Counted from the stretch's first letter, positions 1 through 12,577 are shown. The stretch is 64,000 bases of DNA from Nematostella vectensis (GCF_932526225.1 NC_064043.1:6377501-6441500); one strand, 5' to 3'. Notes: generated by a model from the sequence alone, not told the origin. Program-made: numbers and translations.

Positions 1-23
1 CTGATGCGAACGATCATGATATT

Positions 24-374
24 TTGTTTATGCCTCAGACAAAGCAAAAGTCAGGTACCATGAGAGTTTGGAACATAAAGAATACAGTTGAGGCACTTGG
101 TCCCGACATTTGCAAAAACATCATGTTCGCGCACGCAATACTAGGTTGCGATACCACGTCTGCTCTATACGGCCTGGGAAAAGGTTTATCCCTGAAAATG
201 TTAACCTCAGATGCGACATTGCTGGAACTGATTAGATGCAACTGTAAGACAGGATGCTCTAGTCGAAAATGCTCTTGCAAAAGGCACGACTTAGATTGTA
301 CTGCTGCTTGTGGTACTTGCCGTAGACAAAGCTGTGACAATTCCGCCCCACCTGACCTAAGCGAAAGTGATTGA
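24..374 (+). pseudogene. 3' fragment of a cysteine-rich (CXC-type) mobile-element-like ORF
   Basis: An open frame of about 116 residues that runs in from the left edge of the window. It carries a motif of the form HAILGCDTTSALYGLGK, which I associate with a family of uncharacterised repetitive cnidarian and molluscan proteins. It ends in a cysteine cluster (CNCKTGC, CSCK, CTAACGTC, then C) that resembles a Tesmin/TSO1-like CXC zinc-binding domain at about residues 72-106. The stop follows directly in the genome. The upstream part is outside the window, so completeness cannot be judged. The 3' end is copied in degenerate form in the tandem repeat just downstream. The family assignment rests on memory of motif shape only and could be wrong; a host gene exon is the alternative. 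Confidence 0.4.
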
Positions 375-390
375 TTCATATATATCTCGC

Positions 391-931
391 TCAGCATTAT
401 GCTCCTGCCTCAATGGCATTGTCGGAGCTGTCTACCACAGCCTTCGTGTGTATCAACAAGTACAGCAGTGGAGAGGTCTTGCACTTCCACCAGAAGACTG
501 CGGGTTGAAGGAAATGGACGGAAAGCTCCCACCGCAAAGAACTCTAGTCGAAAATGGTCTTTTGCAAAACGTGGACAAAGCTGTGACCATTCCGCCCCGC
601 CTGACCTAACCAAAAGTGATTGATTCATATATATCTCATCTCGCTCAGCATTATGCTCCTGCCTCAATGGCATTGTCGGAGCTGTCTACCACAGCCTTCG
701 TGTGTATCAACAAGTACAGCAGTGGAGAGGTCTTGCACTTCCACCAGAAGACTGCGGGTTGAAGGAAATGGACGGAAAGCTCCCACCGCAAAGAACTCTA
801 GTCGAAAATGGTCTTTTGCAAAACGTGGACAAAGCTGTGACCATTCCGCCCCGCCTGACCTAACCAAAAGTGATTGATTCATATATATCTCGCTCAGCAT
901 TATGCTCCTGCCTCAATGGCATTGTCGGAGC
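391..931 (+). repeat. 254-bp tandem repeat, about 2.1 copies, derived from the CXC ORF 3' end
   Basis: The word atgctcctgcctcaatggca begins at 399, 653 and 902, giving periods of 254 and 249 bp; the two full units are nearly identical. The end of each unit (ctctagtcgaaaatggtc, then acaaagctgtgacc, ccgccccgcctgacctaa) matches the last 120 bp of the adjacent CXC ORF. The array therefore arose by duplication of that 3' end, with loss of the cysteine codons. The ORFs inside the repeat are by-products. Confidence 0.85.
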
Positions 932-1570
932 CGTAAAGATTATATCAAAACACCGAGACAAACGATCTTTTCAAACGCTCCGTTTCAGATAATTAAAGAA
1001 ATTTGTATGCGGATTTGATAACTTTTTTTGAGGTTAATAGTCAATTGAGCCACAAACATTTCCCATATAGTACCAAATACAACGGAAGTTAATACAATTC
1101 TACTTTGGGTTTCATTCAAATACTTTTCTGATTACTTCCTTGTTTTTACGACGCGGGCACCCTGTGGTTAGCTATAATTTAGTCTCTTGAGTAGAAAACA
1201 TCCCGAGAAGGCCAAAACACGCTTAGAAATTAATCAAATCGTATTTTTGTTTTGATGAAAATGATTTTCTATCATCCCCTTTTGATATTTATTGTTTAAT
1301 ACACTAATGCTTATGTATTACGACATGGGTACCCTGTGGAAAATAACTGTCAACTTTGAACTTAATTTTAAGCATGTTCGCCTAGAGGAATTTTTTGGAA
1401 TTTTCAGTGTGTTAGTTAGGTCACTAACATCTATCGATCTGCAGTGAGAAAAACTCTTTTGCAATTAGTTTGACTTAAAACCATAGATTGACTGGACAAC
1501 CATTTGACGGATGACAGTCCCAAGTGTTATTCTCACGCATAGCAGAGCAGTAGCAGTCCACATAAGATAG

Positions 1571-1713
1571 TGGGGGGGGGGGGGGGGGGCAATACAGAAA
1601 CATTAAGAAAATGTTGGGAGGGGCAAAGCCATGCCCCTACTGGTTATTTCCTTATAATTTTTGATTAGATTAGGGGAGGTCACATGCTCCCAGTGCCCCC
1701 CCCCCCCCCCCCT
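1571..1713. repeat. Poly-G and poly-C tracts about 125 bp apart
   Basis: An 18-19 nt G run near 1571-1589 and an 18 nt C run near 1696-1713 face each other across about 105 bp. The intervening sequence includes aggggcaaagccatgcccct, a small inverted repeat. Together they could form a hairpin or mark a decayed MITE, but no target duplication is visible. Confidence 0.5.
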
Positions 1714-1828
1714 GTAAGGCATGACCGAAAAAACACGAACAAAGAAGAAATAGAAGAACTGCCATCTTTAGACACGGCCCAATATGATGGATGGAGGTGG
1801 TCCTACCCTCATTCCTAAAGAAAGTCTT

Positions 1829-2004
1829 TACTTACTTACTTACTTAAATACTTACCTACCTACCTACCTACCTACCTACTGACTGACTGACTGACTGACT
1901 GACTGACTGACTGACTGACCGACCGACCGACCGACTGACCGACCGACTGACCGACCGACCGACCGACCGACCGACTGACTGACTGACTGACTGACTGACT
2001 GACT
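1829..2004. repeat. Compound tetranucleotide microsatellite
   Basis: Successive blocks of (ACTT)n, (ACCT)n, (GACT)n, (GACC)n and (GACT)n form one continuous array in which each block differs from its neighbour by one transition (T/C). This is the usual picture of microsatellite expansion with embedded point changes. Confidence 0.9.
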
Positions 2005-2009
2005 ACGTT

Positions 2010-2262
2010 TGTGGAATGGAGGTGATGGCTGGAGGTTATGGGTGGGGGTGGTGGGTGGAGGTGATTGTTGGAGGTGATTTTTGGAGGTGATGGGCGGGGG
2101 TGGTGGGTGGAGGTGATTGTTGGAGGTGATTTTTGGAGGTGATGGGCGGGGGTGGTGGATGGAGGTGATGGGCGGGGGTGGTGGATGGAGGTGATGGGTG
2201 GGGGTGGTGGATGGAGGTGATGGGCGGGGGTGATTGTTGGAGTTGATCGGTGGAGGTGATGT
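2010..2262. repeat. G-rich minisatellite next to the microsatellite
   Basis: Imperfect units built from ggaggtgatgggcgggggtg and ggaggtgattgttggaggtg repeat across about 250 bp. The proline/histidine/serine-rich ORFs read from the minus strand here are low-complexity translations and not genes. Confidence 0.85.
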
Positions 2263-3921
2263 ATTTAAGGAAAATATCATTTTTATAAAGGTCCAAGCTA
2301 AAGGGAATCAATTTTATAAGTCGTATTGAATATTTTTTGGCACAGTTTATGGCATGACATAGTGTAAAGAACAGATTTCTTTGGTAAAAAGCACACTGTT
2401 TTCTGCTTTAGCCTCGTGAAAGTACTTGTCGATGCGAGCATATACTGTACATAACATGCATCCGTGCCCCGTACGTCGACTGCACACTTAGTACTACTTA
2501 GGAAATAATCCTCACAAAAATGTCATCATATCACATGGCACAAAGTCAAGAAAAAAAAATAGGATAACTTAAACTGGTTTTACAGCGCATTGTTTATCGT
2601 GCTTTTTTTGTTTTCTTTCGACAATTTTGCATTCTGCGCATGCCTGGAATAAAGTCCATGTTGTGGTGGACATCCGGCCAATGTCATCGGGTCTAATATC
2701 GCTTGACCCCTAATTCAAACAAGCCAAGGTTGTCTGAATATCCAGGATTTTGCTGAGATTTTTTTTAAAAGAGGTATAGCCAAAGCGTGATACACATCAG
2801 GCAGTGATGACACCTTGAAGTCTAGCAAATAAGATTCCTGCCGCTTAAGCCATCGAAAACAGATAAAAGTATCTCTTTTTCCGTCTAGAGCAGTAAACAA
2901 CAAACGTTGGTGTCGTCGATCTTTCGATTTCTTTGCAGAATGTAGCGACAATCAATTTGCACGAGCGTAGCTATGCTACCGAGAACCTTAATCAAACGTA
3001 AGAAAATATAAACAATAGACTTGTATGCTCCTGCATAAGATTATTAGTCCATTAAGTATCAGCATACATGTATGCCCCTCAATAAAAATTATTATGCCTA
3101 GCGGCACCATTGGTTTGCCTTGTTTGCCTTTCATACCGCCTTCATCTTTCGCTTTCATTTTAACACAGACCCCACAGACTAAGCCCGAATACACTCTTCA
3201 GTTGAGGCTGGGCCGTTCTTATTTTTGGGAAATTTTAAGGCTGATAATGTGTTCTTAACGATGTTCTTCAATTTTATTGTATATAAAGAATATAATACCC
3301 GATTAATTATTAGGAAGACAATTGTGATATTGTCTTCCTAATAAAAAATGTGATATTTATATCATGTATACACGGCTTATAGCTGAAACAAGAAGCAGTT
3401 ATAAATCACTACTTCTGATGCTGAATCATAATGATTGAGGCTATAAGGCAGAAAATGATTCAGTGTAAGCTTTTGCGTTTGTTTGTCTTTACGGTCATTT
3501 TCATTATAAATCTCTCTTGCGCGGCGCACAATAACTCCCACACAGCAGTTGGTCACATGATGTATATCCGCTTATGATCACATGTTGTGGGGATGATCTT
3601 TGATCTTTTCCCACTTCCTCTCCCCTACCCAAGGGAGCATCCCCCACAGGTAAACAAGGCGTCACGTGACAACCTGATTTACTGGTTTTTCATGGCGATT
3701 TGTAAAAACCGGTTTTTTGTGGCCATAAAACCTTTTGCTATGTTGTTTGTCAGCGATATATCGTCGCCGTCTAGAAGCCGAGTACAAATGATCAGTGTAT
3801 TGTTGCTGACTGCACAAAATTAATCATTTTCATTTTTACGAAAAAAAGGTATGCACCTATTTTTGCTGACAGTAATTCACTTTTTTGTATAGTTTTGCAC
3901 TAAATATGTTTTATTTTTCAG
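2263..3921. other. Gene-free stretch upstream of the first MFSD12-like gene
   Basis: About 1.6 kb of AT-rich sequence with no convincing coding exon. It must hold the promoter and at least one 5' untranslated exon of the gene that follows, because the first coding exon is preceded at 3919-3921 by an acceptor (ttatttttcag). I could not place the transcription start or a core promoter with confidence. Confidence 0.5.
3309..3342. repeat. Perfect short inverted repeat, 14-bp arms with 6-nt loop
   Basis: attaggaagacaat (3309-3322) and attgtcttcctaat (3329-3342) are exact reverse complements around tgtgat. It sits about 600 bp upstream of the first coding exon of the MFSD12-like gene. It may be a folded-back element remnant or a symmetrical protein-binding site; nothing decides between these. 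Confidence 0.75.
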
Positions 3922-3930
3922 AACAGAAGA

Positions 3931-6900
3931 ATGCAGCCAAGGAAAAAGAAACCACGACTTTCTATACTTCAACGCGTCTTTTTCAGTTTAGGACACATTT
4001 TCAACGACTTTGTTTTAGCAATTTATAGTTCGTATCTTTTGATATACCAAACAAAAGTCCTGGGACTTTCAAGCGTTGTTGTCGGTTTGGTATGGCTCAT
4101 TCCAAATGCAGTGGACGCGTTCCTAGCTCTTCTAGTTGGTTATATTTGCGATAACTTTGTAGTCCCTGGTCTCTCAAAGTGTTACGGTCGCCGCAAATCA
4201 TGGCATCTCCTTGGTTGTATACTCCTTGGCATTTCGTTCCCTTTTCTACTAATGCCTTGCCTGTTTAACACATCGTCGGGCTATTGGGTCGAAGCTGTGT
4301 ACTATATAATTATCACTGAAATAAGCTACCTGGGATACTGTTTTACGCATGCGAACCAACTAGCTATGATACCCGACATAGCAAAGAGACCGAGCGAGAT
4401 GGTGGAATTGGGGGCTATAAGGTAAGATCTTTTTGCCTTATATGTCTGTCAGCAAAGTTCGTGACCCCAAAAAAATACAATCACAAGCAATCACAAGCAA
4501 AAATACTTTGAGTAAGCAAAATTTCTAAGAATGCTCGAAATCATATGGTTAATTAATTGCAAGTTGTACCAATGAAGGACTTGGAAGGATACCGTGTAGT
4601 TTGACGGGTTTTCTAAGGGTTTTCCATCAACGATTCGAGGCATAATATTTGGCAAATGACAATAAGATCTGAAGTACAGTAGGTAATACTAATAGGGCAA
4701 TGGTGGATCATTTAAACAAGATGATTAAAGTAATTAGACGCGTGCACAAATCTAGTCTCAACGTATTCTAAAACAACATCTTTGCCGGCACGGAAATCTA
4801 TTTAGACCACCAAAACCAGTTTAGCTAGTCACGTAGTTATCACCGACAAAAAGGTTTCATTATTCGAATAACATTGAACTGTACAGAGCGATGGCATACA
4901 AATGACCATAAATATCGAGTCCTACAAAACACAGCACTGAAATAGCACGGTCTATATTTTATTCCGGTAAAAATCTGAAGTTTATTTGATTGGCCATAGC
5001 GTGTAATGTCGTAAATCTAGTAAAACAGATGTTATATCTTGAGGTGAGCTCGGGCCCTGCTCACATTCTATTGGAATGACTCATAGATAAAGGGTCATAC
5101 TGTGGGGGGTGGGGTCAGGAGAGGTTGCGCGGTAAGAGAGCCATTGCAAGCTACAGACGTATTTTTTACTCCATTATCTATTTCTCATGCGTACTTACGG
5201 TACGTAAATGTGGTTTATTATGGCCAACTTCATCTGTTTTAAAAACGAACATTTTTTTATACTTGTGCAAATGTTCTTCGTCTACAACAAAAGGCTTACT
5301 CGCTCTACAGTCGAGAACCAGTCTGGCGAACCGCAATGATTGCGCAGTATACAAGTTAATGAATGATCGTCTTCTTTTACAGCTCATCTGTGACATTTGC
5401 GAGCGGTATTTTCGTGTACGCGATAGTGTGGGCTCTGCTGGATGGCGACTCGAGTGGGTCATTCTCGGACCAACAGACAGTCTTTACAGTGAGTGTACCC
5501 TTATAGATAAGGGTTGGCGGACTGGGGGACTGGGGGAAGGTTTGAATGGCATGATCTCCACAAGAAAACGGGCCAGAAAACGGGATTTGGGAATGGAAAC
5601 GGGATTGGAATTTGTGGTCCAGAGACCCCCATCGCGTTCACGCCCTTTTTAAGGACCATGCAGTCACATTCTCATTAATCTCGTGTTTCATTTTGATTTC
5701 AGCATCTCACCATCATTGTGGTATCCCTTGGTGCGTTTTTCACTTTCGTATTCCACGCCGGCACTCATGAGCCCAGACGCACGACTTGTAAAGGTAAAAC
5801 TCAGAGACTGGGTCAAGAGATGGATTAGTAGTGGGAGTGGGGGGGTGGGGGGGGGGTAAAGATCGACCCGACATTTTGATCAATGGCTGCTCATTAATGG
5901 CGATTTTATCTGGCGTGTACCAAGGATTTGCAGATGGGGGGGGCAGTCATAGGTATCATATAAGCATAGTATTTGAAGGTTCCCAAATAAGGAATGACCC
6001 CTGTGCAACCTGCGCACCCCCCTGTACACGCCTGTTTATAGTCTTTTCCGTTCATGGCACGCTGTGGCGTCAACCGTGCTTTATTAGAAGAGACACTCTC
6101 AAAACTGAAATTCATTTCTACAATAACCTTTCAAATATATTTTTTTTCTCCAGAGTCCAAACAAAAAGATGACTTGGTGGGGTTTTCTGAATGTGACTAT
6201 CATGAAAAACCTTTGCCATATACATTACCCTCCACGCATGCGCTAAACATCAATGACGTCATCCAGGGGACAAAAGACACCGCCCTCGTGAATCCCACAT
6301 TCGTCGCAGACATCGGTGACATCCAGGCAGAGATCTGTGAAAAGCGCCTAGACTTGGAAACGGAGGAACGGGACAAGGAACGAGCCGTTCAACGGAATGT
6401 CATAGAAACCATTGACAAGTTAGAAGCTGCAGACACTATCAGCAGCTGCTCGAGCGGGTTTGAAGAGTTTGAACTCTCGTCCCACGAGGATAACCCAAGT
6501 GATGGGAATTTTTCAGCGATAAAATCCGAGAATCACCAGCACAGGGATACCAAACTACCACATAGCCACGCCCCTCAAAATGAGGGTCCACTTTATCTTT
6601 CGGATTCGACTAAGGATCCAAAAATGGGATACACGGGTAGTGATGCGTATAATAGCTGCCTCGAGCTTCCTCGAAATACATCAGTTCTTTCCCTGTGTGA
6701 GGATCTACCATACACTAACGTATCAACAAGTCATATTCACGGCTCGAGCGCCGAAGGCTCGAGGGACACAGAATCTGTAGACATGTACATGCCGGAGACA
6801 TATCTCGACGGAGTTGCGCACCACTCGAGTCTGTTCCTTAGGTCACGCCCAGGTTCAAGAGCAAGTAGGGTGACACCCTTGTCAACTCCACGCCTATCCC

Positions 6901-9900
6901 GACATACAAGGGCTCACAATCTTCCGTTAGGCAGTAACTTCTCGTTATCTAGAAGAGCTAGCCACGGGCCTAGCCCATTAGCGTCCACTGTGCTCTCACT
7001 ACCTGGGACTCAAGATTACTTGACGAAAAAGCTAACAGACATTAGAGAAGTTGTAAACGTACTAAAAGCAGAGACGAACGCTTCGGATTTTGTGATTATT
7101 GAGAGATCAAGACCGATCGAGCGCGATGGAGGATCATGGAGGCGATTATTCACTAATCCCATGTTTTACAAGGTTAGTTTAGTGTAGTCAGCTTGTTAAA
7201 TTCCAGTCAATTTCTTTAAAAGGTGAAGGGGGCTTTGGGTTTGCACGCACCTGAGATTTCAAAGACCAACTATGGCTTCCGTTAGTATATTGGCATTTTT
7301 TTTAGCGGAAAGCTGATAGTATCTTATATCTTTTTTTTCAGATTGGGTTCGCTTACATGTGTACACGAATGGCCCAAAATGTGACAAACGCATATTTCCC
7401 AATTTTCCTCACAGACCATTTGAAGTTTGGAAAGGTATGATATACCATAAAATAATTACTTTTTGGTAAGATAGACTTAACTCTATAGCCTCTTTCACTT
7501 GCCTTCAAATGGGCTACAATCTAAGTCTCCCGGTGGACCATGTAAGGAGTTAAAACTCTTTGATTCTTTATAATTATCAAGCAGCTGACCAATTGAACCA
7601 GAGTATCCGTATGGAGATTTTGTAGGTTTATTTTCTGTTTCCCCTCAAATTGTGGATTGTTGATTAAACAGTGACATACGGAAAACTCTTGACGAATCCC
7701 CTTTCAACAGAATGCTTCACTCATATCATTCTATTTCAGCAAGCGATAGCCTACTTTCCTTTGGTCACTCTGATCAGTGGCGTGTTCGCAAGTGTTGCTA
7801 CTAAGACTTTAAACAGAATTCTTGGAAATAAGGTAAAACAATTGCATCCTTGTCTCTCACTGGTCACTCTGTTTAGTGGCGTGTTCTTGCAAGTGTTGCC
7901 ACTAAGATTTTAAACAGAATTCTTGGAAATAAGGTAAAACATTAGCATCCATGTCTCTCACTTGAACAACCGGCTAATCCTTTTAGTTTAGTTTTGTTTG
8001 GACAAGACAAACAGGAGTGCTTTTCAAAGTTCAATAGTGCGATTAAAAAATACTGGTACCTATAAAATACTTAAAAACTTTGTACCTATAATTCCGAAAC
8101 GAAGAAACTACTGCACCACATAATTGATTTTAAATAACACAAGCTAGAAAGCGATTGTATTGATCGATTTAGCTGTTGATTGTCGACGAGAGTTCTCTAT
8201 TGGAAACCACGGTAATTCCTCAACAATTACTAATTGCTGCAACATAAAAACTCTCTATATAGCTTTTGCTGACAAAATTGTCTTGTCATTACAGTGGACG
8301 TTTTGTGTGGGTGCGCTAGTGGTCATGGGATCGTCCTTGTGGTTCTACTCTCTGACGAAGGAGACTAGATCGGCGACTTACGCGCCTGCGATCATGTCGG
8401 GCTGCGGTACATCCATCATGTTCGTAACCACACTAGCGCTGGCTGCTGAGCTGGTGGATCAAGACAGAGTAAGTAAAAAAACAGTTTGTTATGTCATAAA
8501 TCAATCAATATCAATCAATGGCTGTCGTTCTTCTGAATGTTCTTAAAGAGCCTGAGGCGAGTGTGCGGGAAATCTGTGATATTCTAAAAGGTTAGGGATT
8601 AGGCTCCATTTCCAAGATGGCTGCCAGAAAAATTATTGTAAGACACGAATTCCTGCAAGTTTACGTGGAAATTATCGACTTATAAAGTTCTAGAGCGATA
8701 AAAAAGCGAAAAAATGATTGAAGCGGACTCCCAAATGTGGTATGTAACGCCTAAGGAAATGACCGAATAATTTCAACATAGCAAATAGCCAGCCCTTTTA
8801 TTAGAAAGTGTAGGGATAGTCACATATACTCATAGCGGCATTTACTTGAATAAGCGCCGCCTCCCGCATGACCACGCCCGCTACTGATCGCGCAAAGACG
8901 CCACAACGTACCTAATTCGCCGCACAAATATTGGAACTACTATAAGAGATCTTGTAGACGGACATTGAACAACCTCTTGCTTTTTTTGTACACCAAATGT
9001 AATTGGTAAAAACGCCAAGGCGGTTATTCAAGTAAATACACAACGATCGAGGTTAAATTGTTATTAAAATCCAAAGCATGACGACTGAGGAGAGATACAA
9101 GGGCACTAGGAACAGGGTTTGACAGACTAACCACGGAATTATCTTAAAAATCCGCAGAATGTGCTCAGTTTGGTCATACAAAACGAACGGTCATGCGAAA
9201 CGTCGTCATTATTTACTTAGAACTAAAAAACCTGGTCGGTATCAATTTGAAGCATGGCCGACTTTGCTCCTAGATCCCTTGGTAATGAGAAGCAACACCG
9301 AGGTCGACGGGAAGATCGGGAACGGAAATCCGTTAACATTCCATAGAAGATTTGGAAGATGCATAAGACGCGACGGTTCTCTAGAAAATACAAACTGGTT
9401 GCAATAATGACTAAACCGGGAAAAACCAGTAAAGGCCAGCCCTGGGAGATACAGGGAACATATCTTAGACCTCTCCTGGGAAAGGAATTTTCCTCTAGGC
9501 GTAGCGTAGCGCGCGTGATATTCATTGCGGTTTAGCAAGATCACATACCATGAACAAACACGCACTAGAGCAGATTAATATGCCTGACTAGCTTGTTTAA
9601 GTTATTATTAGAGTTAAACCTGGTGAGAAATAACTTGGTTTATTTCCAATATACGCGAAATCCTCTTAATTTACTAATGAGATATAAGGTTATATAAGAA
9701 GGGTATATAAGGAGCAGTAATAGCTCGTCAAACTCACCTAAAACCTGTTTCAGTTCACGCAAGCTAGCGTCTGTATGCCAAGGCTCCCGAGTATATGTTT
9801 AATGATGCTGTATTGTCTTGTAGAGCTCTGGAGCGTTTGTCATGGCCTCAATGAGTTTTCTCTCCAAAATTGTACTAGGAACGCTTTTCTTCTTTCTGCA

Positions 9901-11313
9901 AGAATTAGCCCCTAAAAGTTCTGGGTAAGAATAAAACAAAATTTCAGTGTTTTAATTGAAATCTTTTTGGTGACCTACAAAATGATCTTTACGATAATAG
10001 GATTTGTCATACGAATCAGAAGTCAAGGTCTTTGTTCAACAACTGGACTAATGATAACGTTAAAGCATAATTCAAACAACAAAATATTTTTCTTCAAAAA
10101 AACCCCTACCTGGTTGATTTTTTGGTGTTCAAAAAGAAACCTTTTTTACCCAACCGTTTATAGATAAGAACTGTTTTGTCTAGAGTCCATTGCATTATCT
10201 TGATTTCTGATGACGGGTCGATAGCATTTTCTTATCAGTTTTTACGTTTTCTCGTGTGCTGTGTATGAGTGTAAATGGTGGTAAACCACCCTATATGATG
10301 GCATAATACCTATATATTTGCGCTTCTAACTAGTTTTTTTCCAATCTTAGGAATGCCGAGCATATTGCATGCATGCATCTGGCTGTCTACCAATTCCCAT
10401 CTATTTGGCTGTGATTTGGCTCTAATAACGTTTTTTTTTTTCTAGTGCTACAGAATGTGCTGAGTGCCTGAGATACGTTCATTACGTTTTCTCTCTCACT
10501 CCGGGCGTTTCCGCTTTCCTCGGACTCGTCGGATTCTTCATCTTCATCCCTGCCACCGTCAAATGCCGAACGATAAGTAAGTCGTGCACGTGCGTGTAAA
10601 AATATTCCAGCTTTGGATCATGAGCAGCAATCAATGTGAATGCCAAACATTCAGATGACGACAACAGATGACGACACAACATTGGTAGCGTAGCTACCAT
10701 TACGTGACAAACTTCGAGTCATGCAACCTCCAGTTACATGCACTGAGGAAGTCATTCACTTCCAGTCACGCAACGACGAATCGTTTTACATATTTCTAGT
10801 CACGCAACCAGCAAATATGTCACAAACTACCAGTCAAGGAACTAACAAAAGTGTCGCATACTACAAATCGTAGTCCGCCGTTGTTGTATCTATTTTTGGG
10901 CACCTCGTTATACCAACGGCAATGTTAAATCACATAGAATGTCACATGCTAGCAGTCACGCAATCGCTGACGGTGTCACAGTGTTCAATCATATGTTATG
11001 TCACATGATACTGTCACGCAATCAGTGAGGTTTTCACGGAACCCTCACATATCTTTGCGTGTTTTCATCAGCTCATACAGTGGATGCCGAGACGCAGACA
11101 GATGCCTCCATATTCGCGCATGCGTACCCGCCCGCCCATGAGTCCCGGATGTGCGAGCACGAGTTGACTACCATCGCCGAGGTATGCGACACTTCCAAGG
11201 AGAAGACGCGGGAAAGAGAGGAGATGTTCCGCGGAAATGCCGTGGAAACAAGCACTAGATCCGGGGACGCAGAAACTATTGAGTCGCTTGATAGTATAGA
11301 CACTCGGTTCTGA
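3931..11313 (+). CDS. MFSD12-like major facilitator transporter 1, complete ten-exon gene with giant central loop
   Basis: Exons (coding): 3931-4421, 5383-5488, 5703-5793, 6154-7172, 7342-7434, 7740-7832, 8295-8468, 9824-9924, 10446-10576, 11072-11313. All introns are GT-AG, the phases join, and the sum is 2541 nt (846 residues). Exon 1 shows the MFSD12-type motif A: GYICD at residues 70-74 and YGRRKSWH at 85-92. TM-rich exons 2-3 precede the loop and exons 5-9 follow it. MFSD12 is known as a lysosome/melanosome cysteine importer; transport by this protein is inferred. The single long exon 4 encodes an unusually large Ser/Glu-rich cytosolic loop (residues about 230-569) where paralogue 3 has about 65 residues. 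The C-terminus is hydrophilic. The start is the first ATG after an acceptor at 3921, followed by a basic N-terminus. A decayed copy of the exon 6 3' end lies in intron 6. Confidence 0.9.
7761..7958 (+). repeat. Tandem copy of exon 6 3' half plus splice donor
   Basis: 7761-7859 (exon 6 from ggtcactctg through the donor aataaggtaaaac and the first intron bases) is repeated at 7860-7958 with about 90% identity and a period of 99 bp. The copy keeps the GT donor but lacks an acceptor. It has a one-base insertion (gttcttgcaag) that brings attttaaac, with an in-frame TAA, into the reading frame, so it is a decayed exon piece. Confidence 0.85.
8502..8688 (+). repeat. Dispersed repeat (copy 1), inside intron 7 of MFSD12-like 1
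   Basis: Sequence from atcaatggctgtcgttcttc to tttacgtggaaattatcgac matches the reverse complement of 23211-23392 at roughly 90%, with a weaker piece at 29500-29600. It includes caagatggctgcc, which looks like a YY1-type motif. No coding capacity; a MITE or SINE-like element is likely, but clear termini were not found. Confidence 0.75.
10700..11040 (+). repeat. Degenerate repeat with recurring GTCACGCAA words in intron 9
   Basis: The words agtcacgcaac, agtcacgcaat and ctgtcacgcaatc recur at irregular 40-80 bp spacing through most of this 340-bp stretch, often preceded by cttccagt or ctagcagt. It looks like an old, eroded tandem array. No exon is visible in it. Confidence 0.45.
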
Positions 11314-11390
11314 GACAAGCAAATGACACTAGATCTGATGACGCAAAAATCAATGAATACCTCGACAGTATAGAATCTCAGTTCTGAGAC
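11248..11390 (+). repeat. Tandem copy of the last 65-75 bp of the terminal coding exon
   Basis: The end of exon 10 (acaagcactagatccggg through cggttctgag, about 11248-11315) is repeated just after the stop at about 11315-11390 (agatctgatgacgc through cagttctgag). The copy now lies in the 3' untranslated region and includes a second TGA in the same relative place. Confidence 0.75.
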
Positions 11391-12168
11391 TAGTTTATTA
11401 TCTTTACCAGTAAAGGAACTATCATCCAGCGTGCAAGACTAGGTCTTAAAGGGGCTACGTAACGAGTTTAGTGGGCCACGATTGACTTTTCGCCATTAGT
11501 GCAGAGACGGAAGCTAGCCTCTAGAATCAAGGTTATGGTTCTCTGGATGACCCGATTTGTAAGAACCAATAAGTTTAGCTACCCTGCTAGCAGAGCTTTT
11601 CTTTTTCTTTATTTTTTTTAGTGCCTTACATCCGATTCGCGTCTCCGGGTTACGTGTTGTCCGCAAACTACGCTTGCGCAACTGATGATGTAAGAGGTTT
11701 ATGACAGGGAGGATAGAAAACAAGTTTTTCCCAAGAAAACATTGATGCCAATCTCTAGTTCTCTTTTTCACGGAAAGGCACTGTTCCACCACTTTCTTTT
11801 TAAATTAACAAAATGTCGATAAAACAGGTCAATCAAAATACGTTTAGGTCGAAGTGTCAATCAAATTGCAGTTCGTTGGTGTTAGCCAGGACACTCTGAT
11901 CAAATGTTATTGCCTGAAATGACATGCAGCTTGATTATTTATGTTTGTTAGCCCCTATCGAGGCTAATGTAATAAGAGTTAAGTATCGAGTGAATTATGT
12001 TGGAAACAACTCTAAAAAGTGCTAGAAAATTAGTTGTTATTATTATTTGTAGAAAAATAGTGATATTATTTGTTATTTTCGTACGATATTGCATTTTATT
12101 TATTTCCATGTGCATTACAAAGGTGTTGGAAGATGGTCAAGTACGGTAATTGTTTAGCTTAAATGAGT

Positions 12169-12174
12169 AATAAA
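12169..12174 (+). promoter_or_regulatory. Candidate poly(A) signal of MFSD12-like 1
   Basis: AATAAA in gagtaataaagtc, about 860 nt after the stop, followed by T-rich sequence. I saw no earlier canonical hexamer. The 3' untranslated region would be 11314 to about 12195. Confidence 0.5.
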
Positions 12175-12195
12175 GTCTAATGTTTAACGGAACTG

Positions 12196-12572
12196 TTTAT
12201 TATTTGACGGACAGGTTTTGCTAGGGACTGCAAGGGTGGACTCAAACGTAGGGAAGGTTACCCGCTGGCTTTTTACCTCCCCGCGCCCCCCCTCCTCCCC
12301 CACTCTCTTCCTTTTTATAGACTCAATGTACTGAGCAATCCTAATCTTCGACATGAACCCCTATGTAAAAAACCTGAAGAGTAATAATTTCTAAGCAGGT
12401 TTTACGTAAAACAAAACTCACCAGGTTGGCAAGTTTTTCAACAGGGCGGTGGAATTTCGGACAAGGCAGTCTTTTTTTTTATTATTTCTATTTACCACTG
12501 ACCACCAGATCAGAGTGGAAATGTACCAACCAGGGAGGTCTAAAACTAAGCAGGTGTCCTCGCCAAGTGGAG
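12196..12572. other. Gene-free spacer
   Basis: Noncoding; contains a C-rich block (ccccgcgccccccctcct, about 12281-12298). Nothing else identified. Confidence 0.4.
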
Positions 12573-12577
12573 TTTTA

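Noticed and set aside
1876-2311. Pro/His/Ser-rich minus-strand ORFs
   Set aside because: They translate tetranucleotide and G-rich arrays; no start context, splice or domain support.
5125-5652. 175-residue ORF in the MFSD12-like 1 region
   Set aside because: It reads through exon 2 in the wrong frame; the phase-correct frame is the transporter exon.
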